NCBI GenBank assembly: GCA_018287875.1 | Contig: JAGVVL010000001.1 | Coordinates: forward strand, 5,208,001-5,272,000 | Direction: 5' to 3' | DNA: 64,000 bases | Source: Nigrospora sphaerica | Lineage: Eukaryota > Ascomycota > Sordariomycetes > Amphisphaeriales > Apiosporaceae | Shown here: positions 11,256 through 23,574 of the stretch, piece after piece | Layout of the letters: the number at the start of each line of letters is the position of its first letter | How positions within the stretch are numbered: position 1 is the stretch's first letter | Notes under the pieces: model-generated | The model's input: only the letters and a program-made list of their open reading frames with translations | What the model was told of the DNA's origin: nothing | Databases searched by the model: none | Position numbers and translations under genes: made by a program

Positions 11256-12049
11256 TCAAAGCCTAGCCTTCTCTAGCGCCGCTTTTACTGCCGCAAATTC
11301 GGTAAACCTTCTCGTCGTCGCTCCAATCATCGGTTCCATCCCATCGTCACCCTTCTCCAGTGCTCTCTGATAAGCCGGCCGGGCGGCGACATCCTCCATC
11401 CAGCGCAGAATGTGCGGGTACGGACCCAGGTCATAAGGATACAGGCCTCGCATGGTGGACAGGCTAAACATGATCATGCAGTCGGCGGCGCTGACCTCGG
11501 CGCCGGCGAACCACCGGTGCCGGCCCAGATGCTGGTCCATCATGGCGAGCTGCTGCTGCAACTTGGCGGCCATGCGCTTCGTAAAGTCGGCCTGGCCCGC
11601 CCCGGCCAGTGTCAGCGTCATCAATCGGCCCACGGTCGCTTGTAGGGAGCCGTTGGCGAAATGGAACCACTCCAGATACCGGGCAAAGTCTTCGTCCTCG
11701 GGTGTGCGCACCATCCGCGCCCCCCCGCTCTCGGCGGCGCCGTACACGGCCAGGATGTACGAGGCGATGGCCGTAGACTCCGAAAGTGCGACCGCGGGCA
11801 CGACTGACGTGTCCAGGAAATAAGGAGCCGTGCCGGCCGGGTTCTGTGTGCGCGTCACTGAGGGGGAGCTCCGTTGCGCCCTGGGCCATCGAAGGGAAAA
11901 CTCACGATGGCCTTCAACTCAGCGGGCGCGAGAGCCGTCTGCGCGTCCCGCTTGAAGACCTTGAGGTCGTACTGAATCCTCATCTCTTCGAGGAGCCATA
12001 CGATTCTTTCCGACTGGGAAAGCTGCAGGTGGTAGAGTTCGAGAGGCAT
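11256..12049 (-). CDS. Glutathione S-transferase
   Basis: Exons 12049-11906 and 11843-11256 encode 243 aa. The N-terminal thioredoxin-like half starts MPLELYHLQLSQSERIVWLL, with SQSERI in the position of the glutathione-activating Ser. The intron (GTGAGT...CACACAG) is placed so that ELKAI joins NPAGTAPYFLD, the conserved cis-Pro loop. SESTAIASYI (the glutathione-binding E-S pair) comes next. The all-helical C-terminal half includes AGAEVSAADCMIMFSL. The protein conjugates glutathione to electrophiles in the cytosol, as part of stress and detoxification metabolism. It resembles the Gtt1-like fungal class. The substrate cannot be told from sequence. Confidence 0.93.
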
Positions 12050-12135
12050 GCTGCGCGGTTCTTGGTGGGCTCCTAAACCCTCACAGACCAGGAAAGTATA
12101 GCCAAAAGCCTGGACGGCTGGTATACTTGCGTCGC

Positions 12136-12141
12136 TTTATA
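12136..12141 (-). promoter_or_regulatory. TATA box of GST gene
   Basis: TATAAA on the minus strand, about 90 bp upstream of the GST start codon, in an otherwise mixed-composition region. Confidence 0.45.
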
Positions 12142-15100
12142 TGTCGGTCGTGGTACCCGGTGACGTCGGCTTGAGACAGATACCTACGGTATTCAGTTGG
12201 TTACAAACTTCGCCCGGCATGAAATTCAGAACACCTGTAGCCGCTCAGTTCTGTGGAGATACCGAGGCATCCCATGGCGGTCTGGACCTTGTTTGCCGTA
12301 CCGCCAGAACCTAGCGGGCCGCTAATCGTCGACTGGAGGCTGGCTACCTGCACTACCAATATCAGGATCAGACAGCAGTATTGGGCCACTAATCGTTATT
12401 GCGTTCCAGTCTCGTGGCAATGGAGAATGGCCAAGACTGCCTTCAGCACATACCTTGCGGGGCGCTTATGTGCTTCTTCACACGGCAATCGGAATTTTAC
12501 AGCGCCCGCCGCAAGGCATCTTCGATTTCGGGCGCTTTGGAGTGACTAGCTCTGAATGTACTTCTCCGCCGAGGCTGTGGTTGTGAATGTCAGAAACTGA
12601 CGTTGCGAGTCATCATCAGCATGATTCCCATGATATTTTGCCCCAAGTTTTCCGAAGACCGTTGGTCCTTCCATGCCGTGACTTCCCGACCTCTGCAATA
12701 GTGAAACGGACAGCTATTGGCCAGGACGATCAGTTTGTAGCCTAGAGCGGTTAGATAGAGAAAGAAGCAGGGCATTTTCAATCTATCTCGACCTTTCTCC
12801 GGGCGAAGTAGGCCCGACCTTGATCGTTGATGTTATCCGTTACCTCCCGGTCAAGGTTTCTTCTCCTGCGCTCTATTGCCTGATCCCCGACTGTCTGCTG
12901 GTCCTTGTTAGTAGGACAATCAAATTCCAGCGGAAAAGAATGCAAGTGCTTCCCAAAGCCTCAATCACCGGCTTCAAAGTGGGAAGTAGGGGACAGTCTG
13001 GAGCCTATGAGCCGGTTGGATCCGACAAAGACCTCCCTGAGACTCATTGCAGCGGCTGCAGTGTGAGGCCCGGACTCGACGCTATAGCTCCGCGTCCTTG
13101 AGAGAGTAGTCTGGCGTACGTGGTTTTTGCGAGTTCTTCTGAAAAGCCCTGCTCGTCCTCCCTGCCTGCAAAGGGCCATTCCGCTTCCCCAGGACACACT
13201 AGGGCGGGAATGGAGGGGCTCGGAGTTCGGTGTCTTGTCCACAGCAGCGCCATATATGGTGAAAGCAGGCCACAACGTTTGACCAGTTCCTGTTATTGCC
13301 GCCTGGGTAGACCTCACAAGGCGCCGGCGACCCAGCTCCGACTAAGCGCCATCCAACGGTAAAGGCCGCAATCCATAGGGGAAGGACGATCCTGCCACCA
13401 GCTTCGATGCTCTCAGGGGCAACGGCCAGTGTCTCTGGCTTACTTAAACGGCTTAAAGTTTCGGAGACGTCTCCGAAGGGAATGGATTCTACCGCCGGTG
13501 CTGTCATCCAGGGCGTGGTGGGCATGTCCGCCATGACCAAAGCCGCTCTGAGCATGCTTTTGTTGTGAGAGTTGTCGCTAGAGATATCATGTCCGCATTC
13601 GAGCAAAGTTACTTATACTGATGAAGTATTGGTTAGGCGTTGAAGCTCTGTACGGAGAAGCTGGTGTTTGAAACCGCAAACAGGGTTCATTCCGTCCACT
13701 GGGTACATATAAACAGGTAGGCGCGTCGCTTTTGCATACCGTGCGCATCTACGGGGTACGAGAAACGCATTTCATAGTACCCATCGTGCCTGCTGACTTC
13801 TTGCCCGTGGCCTAACTGCCGTCTGCCTGTCTGCAGGGTATTGAGAGCAGATCCTCATTACCTACCGGCCTCCTAGCGAGCCCGCGATGCAATCTCTTGG
13901 AGAGATCGTACCTTCGCATGCGGCGTTGAATACTCCTTACATCATACGGTCCTCGGATGAAAAAGGGGCCTGCAGATTCTGGCGATGGTCTCCATGCGAC
14001 CAACAGGCGACAGTGGATACCTGCTGACGACGCTGGCGGATCTCAGCCCCCCAAGAAATAAGGGGCTTTGCCTTGCCACTACAGACAAGACATTAGGTGT
14101 GCAGCCGGCTTAGCCGTGCTAATGCGTGAGCCGTGGGCTGATGATTGGCTGTGACCATGGTGATCCGGCATCAGTCGACATCAGAAATGGGAGGACATGG
14201 ATCCCACCTGGTGATGGCATGGGCCAGACAGGCGTCGACGGCTTTGTATCGATCCGAGGAAAAGTCATCCTGCCTCATGCTAACGTTATGCACGTAGGGA
14301 ATAGATGTCTAAGTAGGTCGTGGGTACTCCGTACCCAGATCGCCAGTCGGTGCTTCATCCACGTCGCGTGGCGCGGGTACCTGCATGAGTCCTATCTAGC
14401 CCCCTCATGCCCCGAGCTCTTGTTTTAGTCAAATGACCAGAGACGCTCGGGCGCCAATCGCGCCTTGTCGCAGTGTAACCGAGTTGGAGCGCTCTGCAGT
14501 CCCCTCGCGCTCTCTGTGCGAGTCATGCCGTGCGTCGTGTACATCATAGTAGGTGGCCCCCCCGGCTGCCCCTCGATGCTGTCTGGTTCCCGGCGACACG
14601 GGACCCATTATATCTGTGGCCGGCCGGATGGATGCTTGGGCCCAAGGCCATGGAAGGGCCTAGACAGCGAACGACGGGGCAGGACGGGTATGTCGTCGAC
14701 TTGGCCGTGTGGTCAAAGCTTATTTCAACATCATCCCGTGTGGGCTTAGAGCCTCAAACCGTTGCAAGAAAGCGGCAAACCAGACGACACCATGGTCTCC
14801 CGCGGAGGGGCCTCGAACTATGCCTGGATACGCCTGCCTGGAAAGCCTCATCTAGGGGTCGAGGCAGATACGTGCTTGAGGTGTAAATCAAGATATATGT
14901 GGCCCAGTATACCCTGGAGGCCTACACTTCGGCAGCCGAAGTGGCAGAGGAGCTCAAGAGCCAATAGCGCCGTTCGCCCAGCCACCGCCTACTTCCAATG
15001 GTGGTTAGCGAATAGGCCCGGTCCGACGGGAATTGGCGGACCACACGCTGCGAGACTTGGCAATCAATTTACAGGCATGGGCTCCAACTCTAAAACAAAT

Positions 15101-17087
15101 GCACAGCTGGTCACCAACGTTGGTGCTCCGCCTAGGCACATGGATGGATGCTTTCACGGGAGGCAGAAAAGCCCCGGGGATTAGGAGCATCGGCTTCCCT
15201 CCGTGATCCTTCCAACCCGCCTCATTCACCCATAGCACATGCATCCTCGCATACCCTTCCCTAGGCGCCAAGGGCATACGTTTGAAAACTGCGGTCAGGC
15301 AGCAGCCAACGTCGATGGAAACATACGTCTAGTCGTACGTTGATGTGAGATTCATATCAATTCTGTTGACATGTGAGTAACGTTCTTACCGAGTGACGCA
15401 GTATCACGCGGGAGGCATTGCCGACAGGGGCAGTGCATGGCGCCTCAGGTCGGGGACTTGGTGGTGTTTCAATTCGACAGCAAGTGCGGGCGGGGAGCAC
15501 TATCAACCCGTACAGCCCGAGCCTTGAGCTTGAGCCCTGGGAGTCCTGTCCAAACTGTCACGGCCGCCTGCACAGGTCTGCAGGGTCCACTGATCCACTC
15601 TACTGAAGTTCCCCCGGCCTCCCGCCCGTGTCCACAGGGCCGTTTGGGAATGGACCCCCCGTCCTCGCAGAGAACGCCCACTCTCCTCCTCTCAACATCA
15701 ACATCGCCGCGCGTGCTTCCGTTCGGTGGGCAGGTTGATGCAGCGCCCATGCGGCGCAGCGCCGCGCCAAATTTCGCCTCTGCCCCCGCTGTCGGCCGCC
15801 GGAAAGACGAAGACGGACGAGCTCAAGAAGGCATTCGCTGCTCTTCCTGCAGTACACCGACCGCCACCGTGCCTACGGCCTCGCAGACATGGGCTGACGT
15901 GGGAACGAATACGCTGCGAGTCAAACGCCCGCGCTGGCGGGCTTTGCGCCGCGCTGTCTATGTGAGTCACGTCGCTCGGTCGGCAGTTGTCCCATACCAC
16001 GTTGGTTGTGGTTTGGGCTTCCCAATCTTGCTTCCTTGGGTCCGTGGTGACGTGCGCGCTTGACCCTCTACTACGGAGAGTTTGCCATCCATGTTCCGGC
16101 TGGCCCGGTAACGGCTTCTGGCCTGTCTATTAGTAGCAACCAGGAACTTTTCCCGCTCCGTTCCCGGCTGTCTTGTTAGCAATCCATGGCGTGTATCCAT
16201 CTGTCCCCGCGTCGGGGCCGCGGCAGCCAAGTACCGATTGGTAATCCATATCTGACCCACATTACTTCCTCATGTGGATGAATGGCTGCAAACATCCATC
16301 TATGCCACCGATGCGGGAGTCACAGGTACATGTTGCTTACATGCGCAACGCCCGCATCGCCCGCCTCCCCATGGACCCATGGCTTCTGTTGTTTCCCAAG
16401 GCAAAAGGGGCGGGGGTTACGTCCCATCCATGGATGGTCGGCGGGCATACAGGAAGCGAACTAACACCAGCAGAGTCCGTGTCGTCCGACCGCTGTAGCT
16501 TTTCCCCCTTGACGTCGGGGCACCCAGGCCGACATGCACGAGGGGTCGACAAGCTGACCCATCTGATGTGCCGCCTCCAAATGCTGCCATGATGGACCGA
16601 GAGAGTGACGGGGTAATTGGTTGAGTCGAGTCGAGTCGACCGACTGATGGCTGCCTGACCACAAACTCGCACGTCTAAAAGTACGGTCCTTTTCCGTAAC
16701 CCCTTCCATCCAGCCAACTCCCTCGCTGCCCCCCTCCGATCTCTTTCCCGGAACCCTCACCGATCCCACCCTCCATCTTCGCGCCATCCAACCCGTATCT
16801 GTTTCGCTCCCTCTGTCTCTCACAAGGTTCGACTCGGCTGGGAAGCCACGCGCCACGGCAAAACTAGCCCTCCTCCACCGTTGTTGTCCACCAACCCGTT
16901 TCCCTGATTTACTCCCCTCTACTTCTACGTAACAGCCGTTACGCTCTCATACCACACACGACTTCCATCTGAGGTGACGAGCTCTGCCGGACCCTCCTTG
17001 TCTTGACCCCGCCAGCTCGCCCACCCACTCGCTTCTTCCCTGTCGTCCTACTTGTCTGTCGGCCCGCGACGCTGCTTTGGCCATCAC
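12142..17087. other. 5 kb gene-poor region
   Basis: No gene can be supported here. The longest ORFs (15437-16063 +, 13199-13606 -) lack recognisable domains, splice-supported extensions or a signal peptide. Composition stays near 50-55 % GC, so there is no sign of RIP-type AT-rich decay. The last 400 bp before 17088 are pyrimidine-rich, as in a leader or promoter, and a TCGAG tandem lies at about 16624-16638. Confidence 0.5.
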
Positions 17088-18342
17088 ATGGCGGCCGTCA
17101 CCTCCGTCCAGACCCAGCGTCTGCCTTCAATGCCTGCTGCGTCTTCCGGCGCCGCCAGCTCCCGGTCCAGCAACACTAGCAACGAGAAGATCAATACTGT
17201 CCGGCCCACGGCCAAGGTTTCCACGCCGGCCGGCAAGTCGGGCCGTCCGCTCATCGAAGCCTCGTCAACCTCGGAGCGCTGGCGGACCTTCCGTACCTCG
17301 TTCAAGTACCTATGCAACTTGACGCCCGCCCAGGTGGATGACTTCATGGCCTCGTATGTCATCTACAACCTGGACTGGGCAGACGAGAAGGCCATGATCG
17401 ACGCCCTGGGGCCCAACTACCAGGAGCGCGTGGGCGAATGCCTGAAAGCCTACTATGGCATCATGAACCACCTGTGGGTCTTCACCTCGTCGATTTCACC
17501 GCCGGCCCCGGGTACTGACATTCCGGCACAGGTGCGCTCTTGGCGACGTGGAGAAGATGTACATTCCGCCCATGATGGACAAGCAAGCATCGGTGCTGGA
17601 AAACCAGTTGCTCAACGAGGAGGAAATCGCCAGGGTCATCGGTCTCGAGGCTGGCAACCACGTCTTGGACCTGGGTTGTGGCCGCGGCCGTGTCGCCGCG
17701 CACATGGCCAAGCTCACCGGTGCCCGGGTCACGGGGCTGAACATTGACCCGGACCAGATTGCGCAGGCCCGTGATTTCAACGAGAAGCTGGGGCTGGAGA
17801 ACGATTTCGTCGAGGCCGATCTGAACAGTCTGCCCCTCCCCTTTGCCGACGGCACCTTTGATGCATTCTACGAAATCCAGGCCCTCAGCCTCTGCAAAAG
17901 CCTGCCGGAGCTCTTCAAGGAAATCTTTAGGGTGCTGAAGCCCGGCGCCAAGTTCCTCTTGATGGATTGGGTCAGCTTGCCCGAATACGACCCCTCCAAC
18001 AAGGAGCACAGCGAACTGATGCGGCGCGTCAAGCCGCTGATCGGGGCCGTCGGGACCCCCACGCCCGCCAGCTTCGAATCTGCCTTGAGCGAAGCTGGGT
18101 TCCAGGTCACATGCTCTGACATCCCCAGCATCGATGGGCTCCAGGCGCCGCTGATTGACAAGGTCGACGTTTACTTTCGTGCCATGCGCCAGCTCATCCT
18201 CGCTGCCGTCAAGGTCCGTGTCCTGCCGCAGCATTTCAAGACCCTCATCAACCGACTGTGTCTCGACGGCCAGGCCTTTGTGAAGATGGACCGCATGCGC
18301 CTGGTTACCACGGTCCAGCGAGTCGTGGCCGAGAAGCCTTAA
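17088..18342 (+). CDS. SAM-dependent methyltransferase, Erg6/sterol-methyltransferase-like
   Basis: Exons 17088-17473 and 17532-18342 encode 398 aa. A low-complexity Ser/Thr/Ala N-terminus (about 70 residues) precedes a helical region ending YYGIMNHL. After the intron comes a class I methyltransferase fold: motif I LDLGCGRGR near residue 175, then NIDPDQIAQA, the FVEADLNSLPLPF region and FRVLKPGAKFLLMDWVSLPEY. The C-terminal half (ASFESALSEAGF, FRAMRQLI, MRLVTTVQRVV) resembles the sterol methyltransferase tail. The family transfers a methyl group from SAM to sterol or triterpenoid side chains. The glycine pattern and N-terminus differ from housekeeping Erg6, so I read it as a paralogue with an unknown lipid substrate. 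The intron donor is GTGGGT and the junction is in phase 2. Confidence 0.88.
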
Positions 18343-19203
18343 GTGGGCAAAACTTGGTCATTTTATTCAGCCCTCGGCCTGTAGCCAAGTTAAGGGGCTT
18401 GATGACTCTCCTGGCCTTGGGGGCTGGCCATGCTTCTGAGGGCCGGGTTTTGTTTGGTATCTCTTGATAGAAGCGGTTTTGGTCCATACAGCGCCGGAGC
18501 ATGTCGACGCATCCATTGCCGTGTGTGGCATTTGCGGAGACTGCTCACTTACATACCCTAGGTACTTAATACGCCTGTAATTCATAACAGCGGCCAGGTG
18601 CTGCAACTCAACGAATCCAGTACTAGACTACAGTCTTTCGTTTCAGCGGCCTCGGCAGTCTGGGTTGATGGCTTCTTTGTCAATTGGCGGTGATGCTACA
18701 GCCTACCGCTTTTTGCGGTGGCAACCTTTGTTAGTATGTGGGCAGGCGACATTACCATAGTCTTTTATCCAAGCCCAATAGCCACCGATGACAAACCCAG
18801 CCCTCCATACCCGGAGTACACGTTTTAGTTCGCTCTTTTCGCGGAACTCCCTTGGGAAAATGACTTGGTTCCCTGACGCGTACGGTAGGTTGTCAAGGGA
18901 CGCGAATTGGTGCCCCCATTCATCAACTCTGGGAGCCAAGGACTTCGGCATCACCGGAAGCCGGTTCATCCAGCTTGGCTGTCCCGGGAGCTGATAATTT
19001 TAAAACCATCGAGCAAGAAATAGATGGCTGGTAATGAAGGTTTACGGCCAGGGAGGCAGCCAAGGCTTCCAAATTTTTCTCAGTTCGGTAACGTCACGCC
19101 TGACGCCCGTGGTCCGCACACCAACCCCAACGCGAAAGCGCTCGAGATCCAGAGAAGCATATAGCGCGCCGAGGCGGGGTCTGACGGCAGTCAAACCGAC
19201 GCC
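18343..19203. other. Downstream spacer
   Basis: 3' flank of the methyltransferase gene. Nothing recognisable. Confidence 0.45.
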
Positions 19204-20657
19204 TTGAAGCGGGCGACGGCGGAATGGGTCAAGAGGCTGGACCCTCTGCGCACCTACGGGCCCTACTTTTCGCCCTATGACATGTGCCAGGCCGACGTCC
19301 GGGACGCGGTCGCCTCGGTTCTCGAGCCCGCCATCGGCTTTAGCAGCACCCCGACGCTGCAGTACAACGACCTCGAGATGTACGCCTGGTCCTTCGGGCG
19401 CCGCTACGTCGTCGGCGAGCAGCAGGACTGGGCCCTCCACCTGCTGCGGCCCCCAGCGCCCGTCCACGCGTCCCGGCTGTTGCGCGCCGAGATGACGGTG
19501 CCCGGGCCCGGGGTGGCGGCCGCCTGGAAAGAGGACCAGATCGCCATCACCATCAATGAGAGGGCACGAGGCGGGACCCTCCACGACCTGTTGCATGATC
19601 TATCCGCGCCGCAGAAGGAGGCAATCGCGAAGGAGCTGGGCGGCTACGTCAAGCAGTGGCGGAGGCCCGAATCAAACCACATGCAAGGCCACGACGGCGG
19701 CGAGATCACCAAGCGCGACCGCCTCATTGGCGGGAAGGACAGTTCCCCTTCTTGTTTACCATTGAGGCCGAGTACCTCGACCTCTGCTTGGGCTACGACG
19801 AGACCGAGCGCCAGTGGAAGGAGATGTTACAGAGGGAAGTGTCGTATAACGGCGCGAGCCGACAGTTCTGGTCCGTCTACACCGATCTGCTAGAAGCAAA
19901 GCACAGCGAATCAGAAAAGCACGCAGAGCCGAAGATGAAGGCGACCCGACATCGATTCGAAACGGAGTGGCGGGAACTCGCGGAGGCGAAGAAGGTTGAA
20001 GCGGAGAGGGAGGCACAGAGGGCAAAGAACAACACAAGGCGATGGCTCGCCAGTGGCCTGCGGAAAGACGCGTGCAAGAAAAACCAGCGGAACGCGACGC
20101 GCAGGCGTCACGGAGCCCCTCGAGCGGCCGGCGGTGGGCATGCACTCGAGGAGGTCCTAGCACCCGCGGCCGACACGAGCCCAAGCCGAGCCGCCAGCCG
20201 CCGCAGAAGCGCAACCCCCGGGCGCCGCCGGGCACAGGCAGGCCGTCTTAGTGAAACAAAGTACGCTTTTAGTGGCCGACCCTACAAGCCGCAGCCCGTG
20301 GGACTGAAGGTCCGACGGCCCAGCGAGCTCCTGGCACCGCGGCTGCGCAGACTCAATTTGGAGTTGGGGCGGGAGGACGGGACGGTACGAGATCAGGGGA
20401 CGGGGCGCCGTTGGAAGCAAGAGCTGGGGAATCTGACCAGTACTTCTGATGCCCGAATACTGGGGATATTAGGCGGGTCGGTGATGGTGGTGACTTTGGT
20501 GCGCGTCTGGACCCTTTGTCGGCAGGGCGCTGCTATAGAGCCTTGGAGACGTGTATTGACTTTATTTTACTGCGTCTTGGTGAAATTGGATTTGGATTAC
20601 TTCACGGCGGCCCAGCTGTTTTTAGTGGGCTGCCCTATCTATTGGTGGCTAAGGTAG
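19204..20657 (+). pseudogene. Disrupted hypothetical gene (two overlapping frames)
   Basis: One frame (19204 to about 19740) reads as folded protein: DPLRTYGPYFSPYDMCQADV, then AEMTVPGPGVAAAWKED and HDLLHDLSAPQKEAIAKEL, then KRDRLIGGKD. At about 19738-19745 the protein-like signal jumps to another frame (FPFLFTIEAEYLDLCLGY). That frame continues through a Glu/Lys/Arg-rich segment, a basic disordered stretch and a hydrophobic C-terminus (VMVVTLVRVW; QLFLVGCPIYWW). The first frame has no ATG near its start, and a TAG lies in frame at about 19162. One missing base would explain the jump. A roughly 85-nt GT-AG intron beginning at GTCAAG would also link the frames, but it would remove conserved-looking sequence. 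The middle faintly resembles fungal kinase-like phosphotransferases. I do not name a function. Confidence 0.4.
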
Positions 20658-21124
20658 GGGGGACATGGGATGCGGAAGCGAGAACTGGAAGCAGGCAGAA
20701 AGGGGAGTTGTCCAGAAAATAGCTGCAAGGTTTCATACCTGCCTTTTCATCCTCTTCCCTCTTCCCATTCTAAATGGATGCATCGACTGTTCCTTCCTAC
20801 TCCTTACCCAGTGCGCTTGCCTAGAGGATTGTGCTGGTGATCCGTGCCCCCCCCCTCCCCACGGAGGATGGAATCCAGCAGCCAAACGCGCCGGGTAAAG
20901 CACCGACCCGTTTCGCGCCGTTAGAGACGCGCCAAATCTGTGAACCCACGACCAGCACGCGGCACTGGATCACTTACATTATGCCCGACCAGCTTAAGCC
21001 CCATTACTAGACGGTCCCCAGAACGGTCCTTCCACCGTCGTCTCACTGTCCGGAATAATCCTCTTGCAACGTTCTGGTAGGCGACCCGCGATACCACCAT
21101 CCACCCACACCTACACACTCACAG
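20658..21124. other. Spacer upstream of DUF3716-cupin gene
   Basis: Short spacer and probable leader. Nothing else is recognised. Confidence 0.45.
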
Positions 21125-23354
21125 ATGGACCAGCCCGCCATGGCGACGGCGCCCAGCCCTGACGCCTCCCTCAAACCGCCCTCGTTGAAAGGCGCGGCTA
21201 TACGGAACGACGCGGCATCTGGGTGGGCGCTGCGAGAGTCGCTCGTCAATAGAACTTTGTCGGCAGAAGCCCAGCATGCCCTAATGCACATGAGCTCATT
21301 GCGCCAAGGCTTGATTGGTCGGCCCGTCCCGCATGAAGTTCGGAAGGCCGTTGTTACCGCGCCCATGAACTCGAACCTCCGCGCCGTCCTCCTTAGTGAG
21401 ATCAGCCTCGCCTCGAGCGTCCCGATGCAGACCGGGCGAACCACCCCGGGATCGAGTGGGTCTACTTTTCCGGAACCGTCCCCGGCGGACCCTTCAGAGC
21501 AGCCGTGGTCACATGCGAGCAGCTCGGACTCATCCGCCACTCCCTCCAGAGCTGTCAGATCAGGCCACGACAAGAATGGTGGGGACGGCCTTCATGAAGT
21601 TACAACCCATCGATGTACAGTGTTTAGCTGATACCCAACAGTCGCTCACGCTGGTGCTGGCACTCTAAAGCGTAAACGAGGTGGGACTCCACAGAGGGAC
21701 ACCCCTAAGGGCACCTATAAATCTGTAGAAGCAGGCGCCTCGGTTGCGTGCGAGACGAGCACGCCCACCGAGCGTAGCAGATTTAGTACTGCCTCAAAGC
21801 TAGTGTCGAACTTCTTCGCCCTATCCGCCAAATCATCTTCCGATCCACTGCAAGACGGCTCCGAGGGGGTTGGAGAGGGGAGCGATTCCCCAGCCGACGG
21901 CGTTGAAGGGTCTGCTTCTGCGGAAGACGGTCACAACCATCGGGGCGCTGAGGCCGAGATCAACCCCATCGGGGAATACGGTCAGCACCAAAGACACCCG
22001 ATCTCTTGCAAGTAGCTAACTGCAAGCAGTCACCAATGGCCTACCGAGGGACTTTTTGGAAGGCAGTATGAGCCCACCCTTTCTCGATCGCCTGCCTACC
22101 TATGCAAACGAACACGCCCTTACAGCAACTGCACCAGCCACATCCACATGGGATATTATCCATCCGCACCTTGGCGCTGTTCCCTACTCGCCCATTCCGC
22201 AGAAAGGGCATGTGCAGGGGCTCTTACCGCTACCCCGAAAACGGGAGATCAAGTTCAATAGCCAGTCCAACAAATTCTTCGTAAGCCGCGCGCAAGATAT
22301 CTCGGCAATGATAATACAAATCACTGGCAACGAAGCGTCGACTGCTTGCGCACGCTGCCGCCAGGGTAAGGGCCCTTTCGTGGGGTGCATTGAGGTAAGT
22401 GCTTGAACAGACCCTATGGTTACATATGGCTAAAGATTCGCTTCTATAGGTCTGTGCTTCGGCACCCGAGGAAGTGAAATATTGGATCAAGTCCTGTGCA
22501 AACTGCTTCTACAAAGGCAACCAATGGTGCTGCGACTTGCCAAAGCTGCGATCAGGTAGCCAGTCAGCGGTCCCGGCCTCGTCACCTCAACCCACCTCAA
22601 GCGTCGCTAGAGAAAAGAGCTCGACGGAGGGCGCGACGCGCCGACGCGATGGAGCCTCTTCCCGCGTTGGTGACTACGTACCGATGCGTGGTATACAAGC
22701 CGGGCCGCACGATACCGCCATACACGAAACGCGTCAGCTGCGGCGCAGTAGCGATACATCATCGTCCCGTGGCAGGCAGCCCGGTTCGCACAAGACGTCT
22801 ACCTTCGAGACCCGTCAACTGCGCCACAGAGCCCCTGCGAGCCCGGGACGGACCCAAGGCTCTGGACACAGCACGAGACCTAACTTGCCCGTCAGCAGCG
22901 AGGGGTCCGCGGCGGCCGAAGACATGGTTTTGGAGGAGTGGGAAATCGCCCCTGGACGTATTCGGGATGCAACGAGCGAGGGTATTGAGAGTAGGTTCAC
23001 TGCACAACACCCGAAAGCGACTTTTCTTGTTAATCCATCTCTCCCTTAGACGTCGCCTTCTCGTCAACGTACTTGACCCACCCCGACGAGGTAGCGGTCA
23101 ACAGAGACCTCGGATTCAACGTCCTAGTCGTCAGAGGCGGTTCGACGCACCGATGGGAAGCCGTTACCAATAAACTCCGCATCTGCTCTATCGCCACTGG
23201 CAAGGTCAAGGTGATGATGCCGGACCGGGAGTTCGAGATAGGCCGCAACGGGATGTTTAAGATTAAAAGCGATACCAGCTGCACAGTTGAGAACGTTTAC
23301 TACGGCGAAGCCACCATTCACGTCTGTACGATGCTAGACGACTTTTGTTTCTAG
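21125..23354 (+). CDS. DUF3716 zinc-binding protein with C-terminal CENP-C-like cupin
   Basis: The five-exon model is 21125-21578 (this donor is uncertain), 21642-21980, 22030-22394, 22450-22990 and 23050-23354, about 667 aa. The first 260 residues are disordered, with a KRKRGG basic patch. The DUF3716 domain spans the third intron: CARCRQGKGPFVGC, then CASAPEEVKYWIKSCANC and CC, six or more Cys suited to zinc. A Ser/Arg-rich linker follows. The last 80 residues form a cupin-like strand pattern (GFNVLVVRGGSTHRW, GKVKVMMPDREFEIGRNGMF, CTVENVYYGEATIHV) close to the dimerising cupin of the centromere protein CENP-C/Mif2. No CENP-C DNA or nucleosome motif is seen, so it is not Mif2 itself. A nuclear role is inferred only from the basic patch and the cupin. 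Introns 2-5 are well supported by phase and consensus. Confidence 0.8.
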
Positions 23355-23574
23355 CCTAGCTCATCGTGGAATCGCTACCGGTACCGGATCATCACGCATT
23401 AGGGATGGAGTGCTGAGGGCTCGGGCATAACGGTCTTGAGCCAGTAATCAATTGCACTGTCGCGCTTGCTGAGAGGCCGTTGAGCCCTTGCTATTCAATC
23501 GCTTAAAGATATCAACCAGTCTACCGCTTCTCCTACGCCTTGAAATACGCAAACTCGTCTCATCGACCCCCCTT

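Noticed and set aside
13199..13606. 135-codon minus-strand ORF with one hydrophobic segment
   Set aside because: No recognisable family, no convincing start context and no supporting splice sites.
15437..16063. 208-codon + strand ORF, with a second frame nearby reading DELKKAF and YTDRHRAYGLADMG
   Set aside because: No domain, signal peptide or splice pattern joins the fragments. Opposite-strand frames of similar length overlap, as expected by chance in GC-rich sequence.
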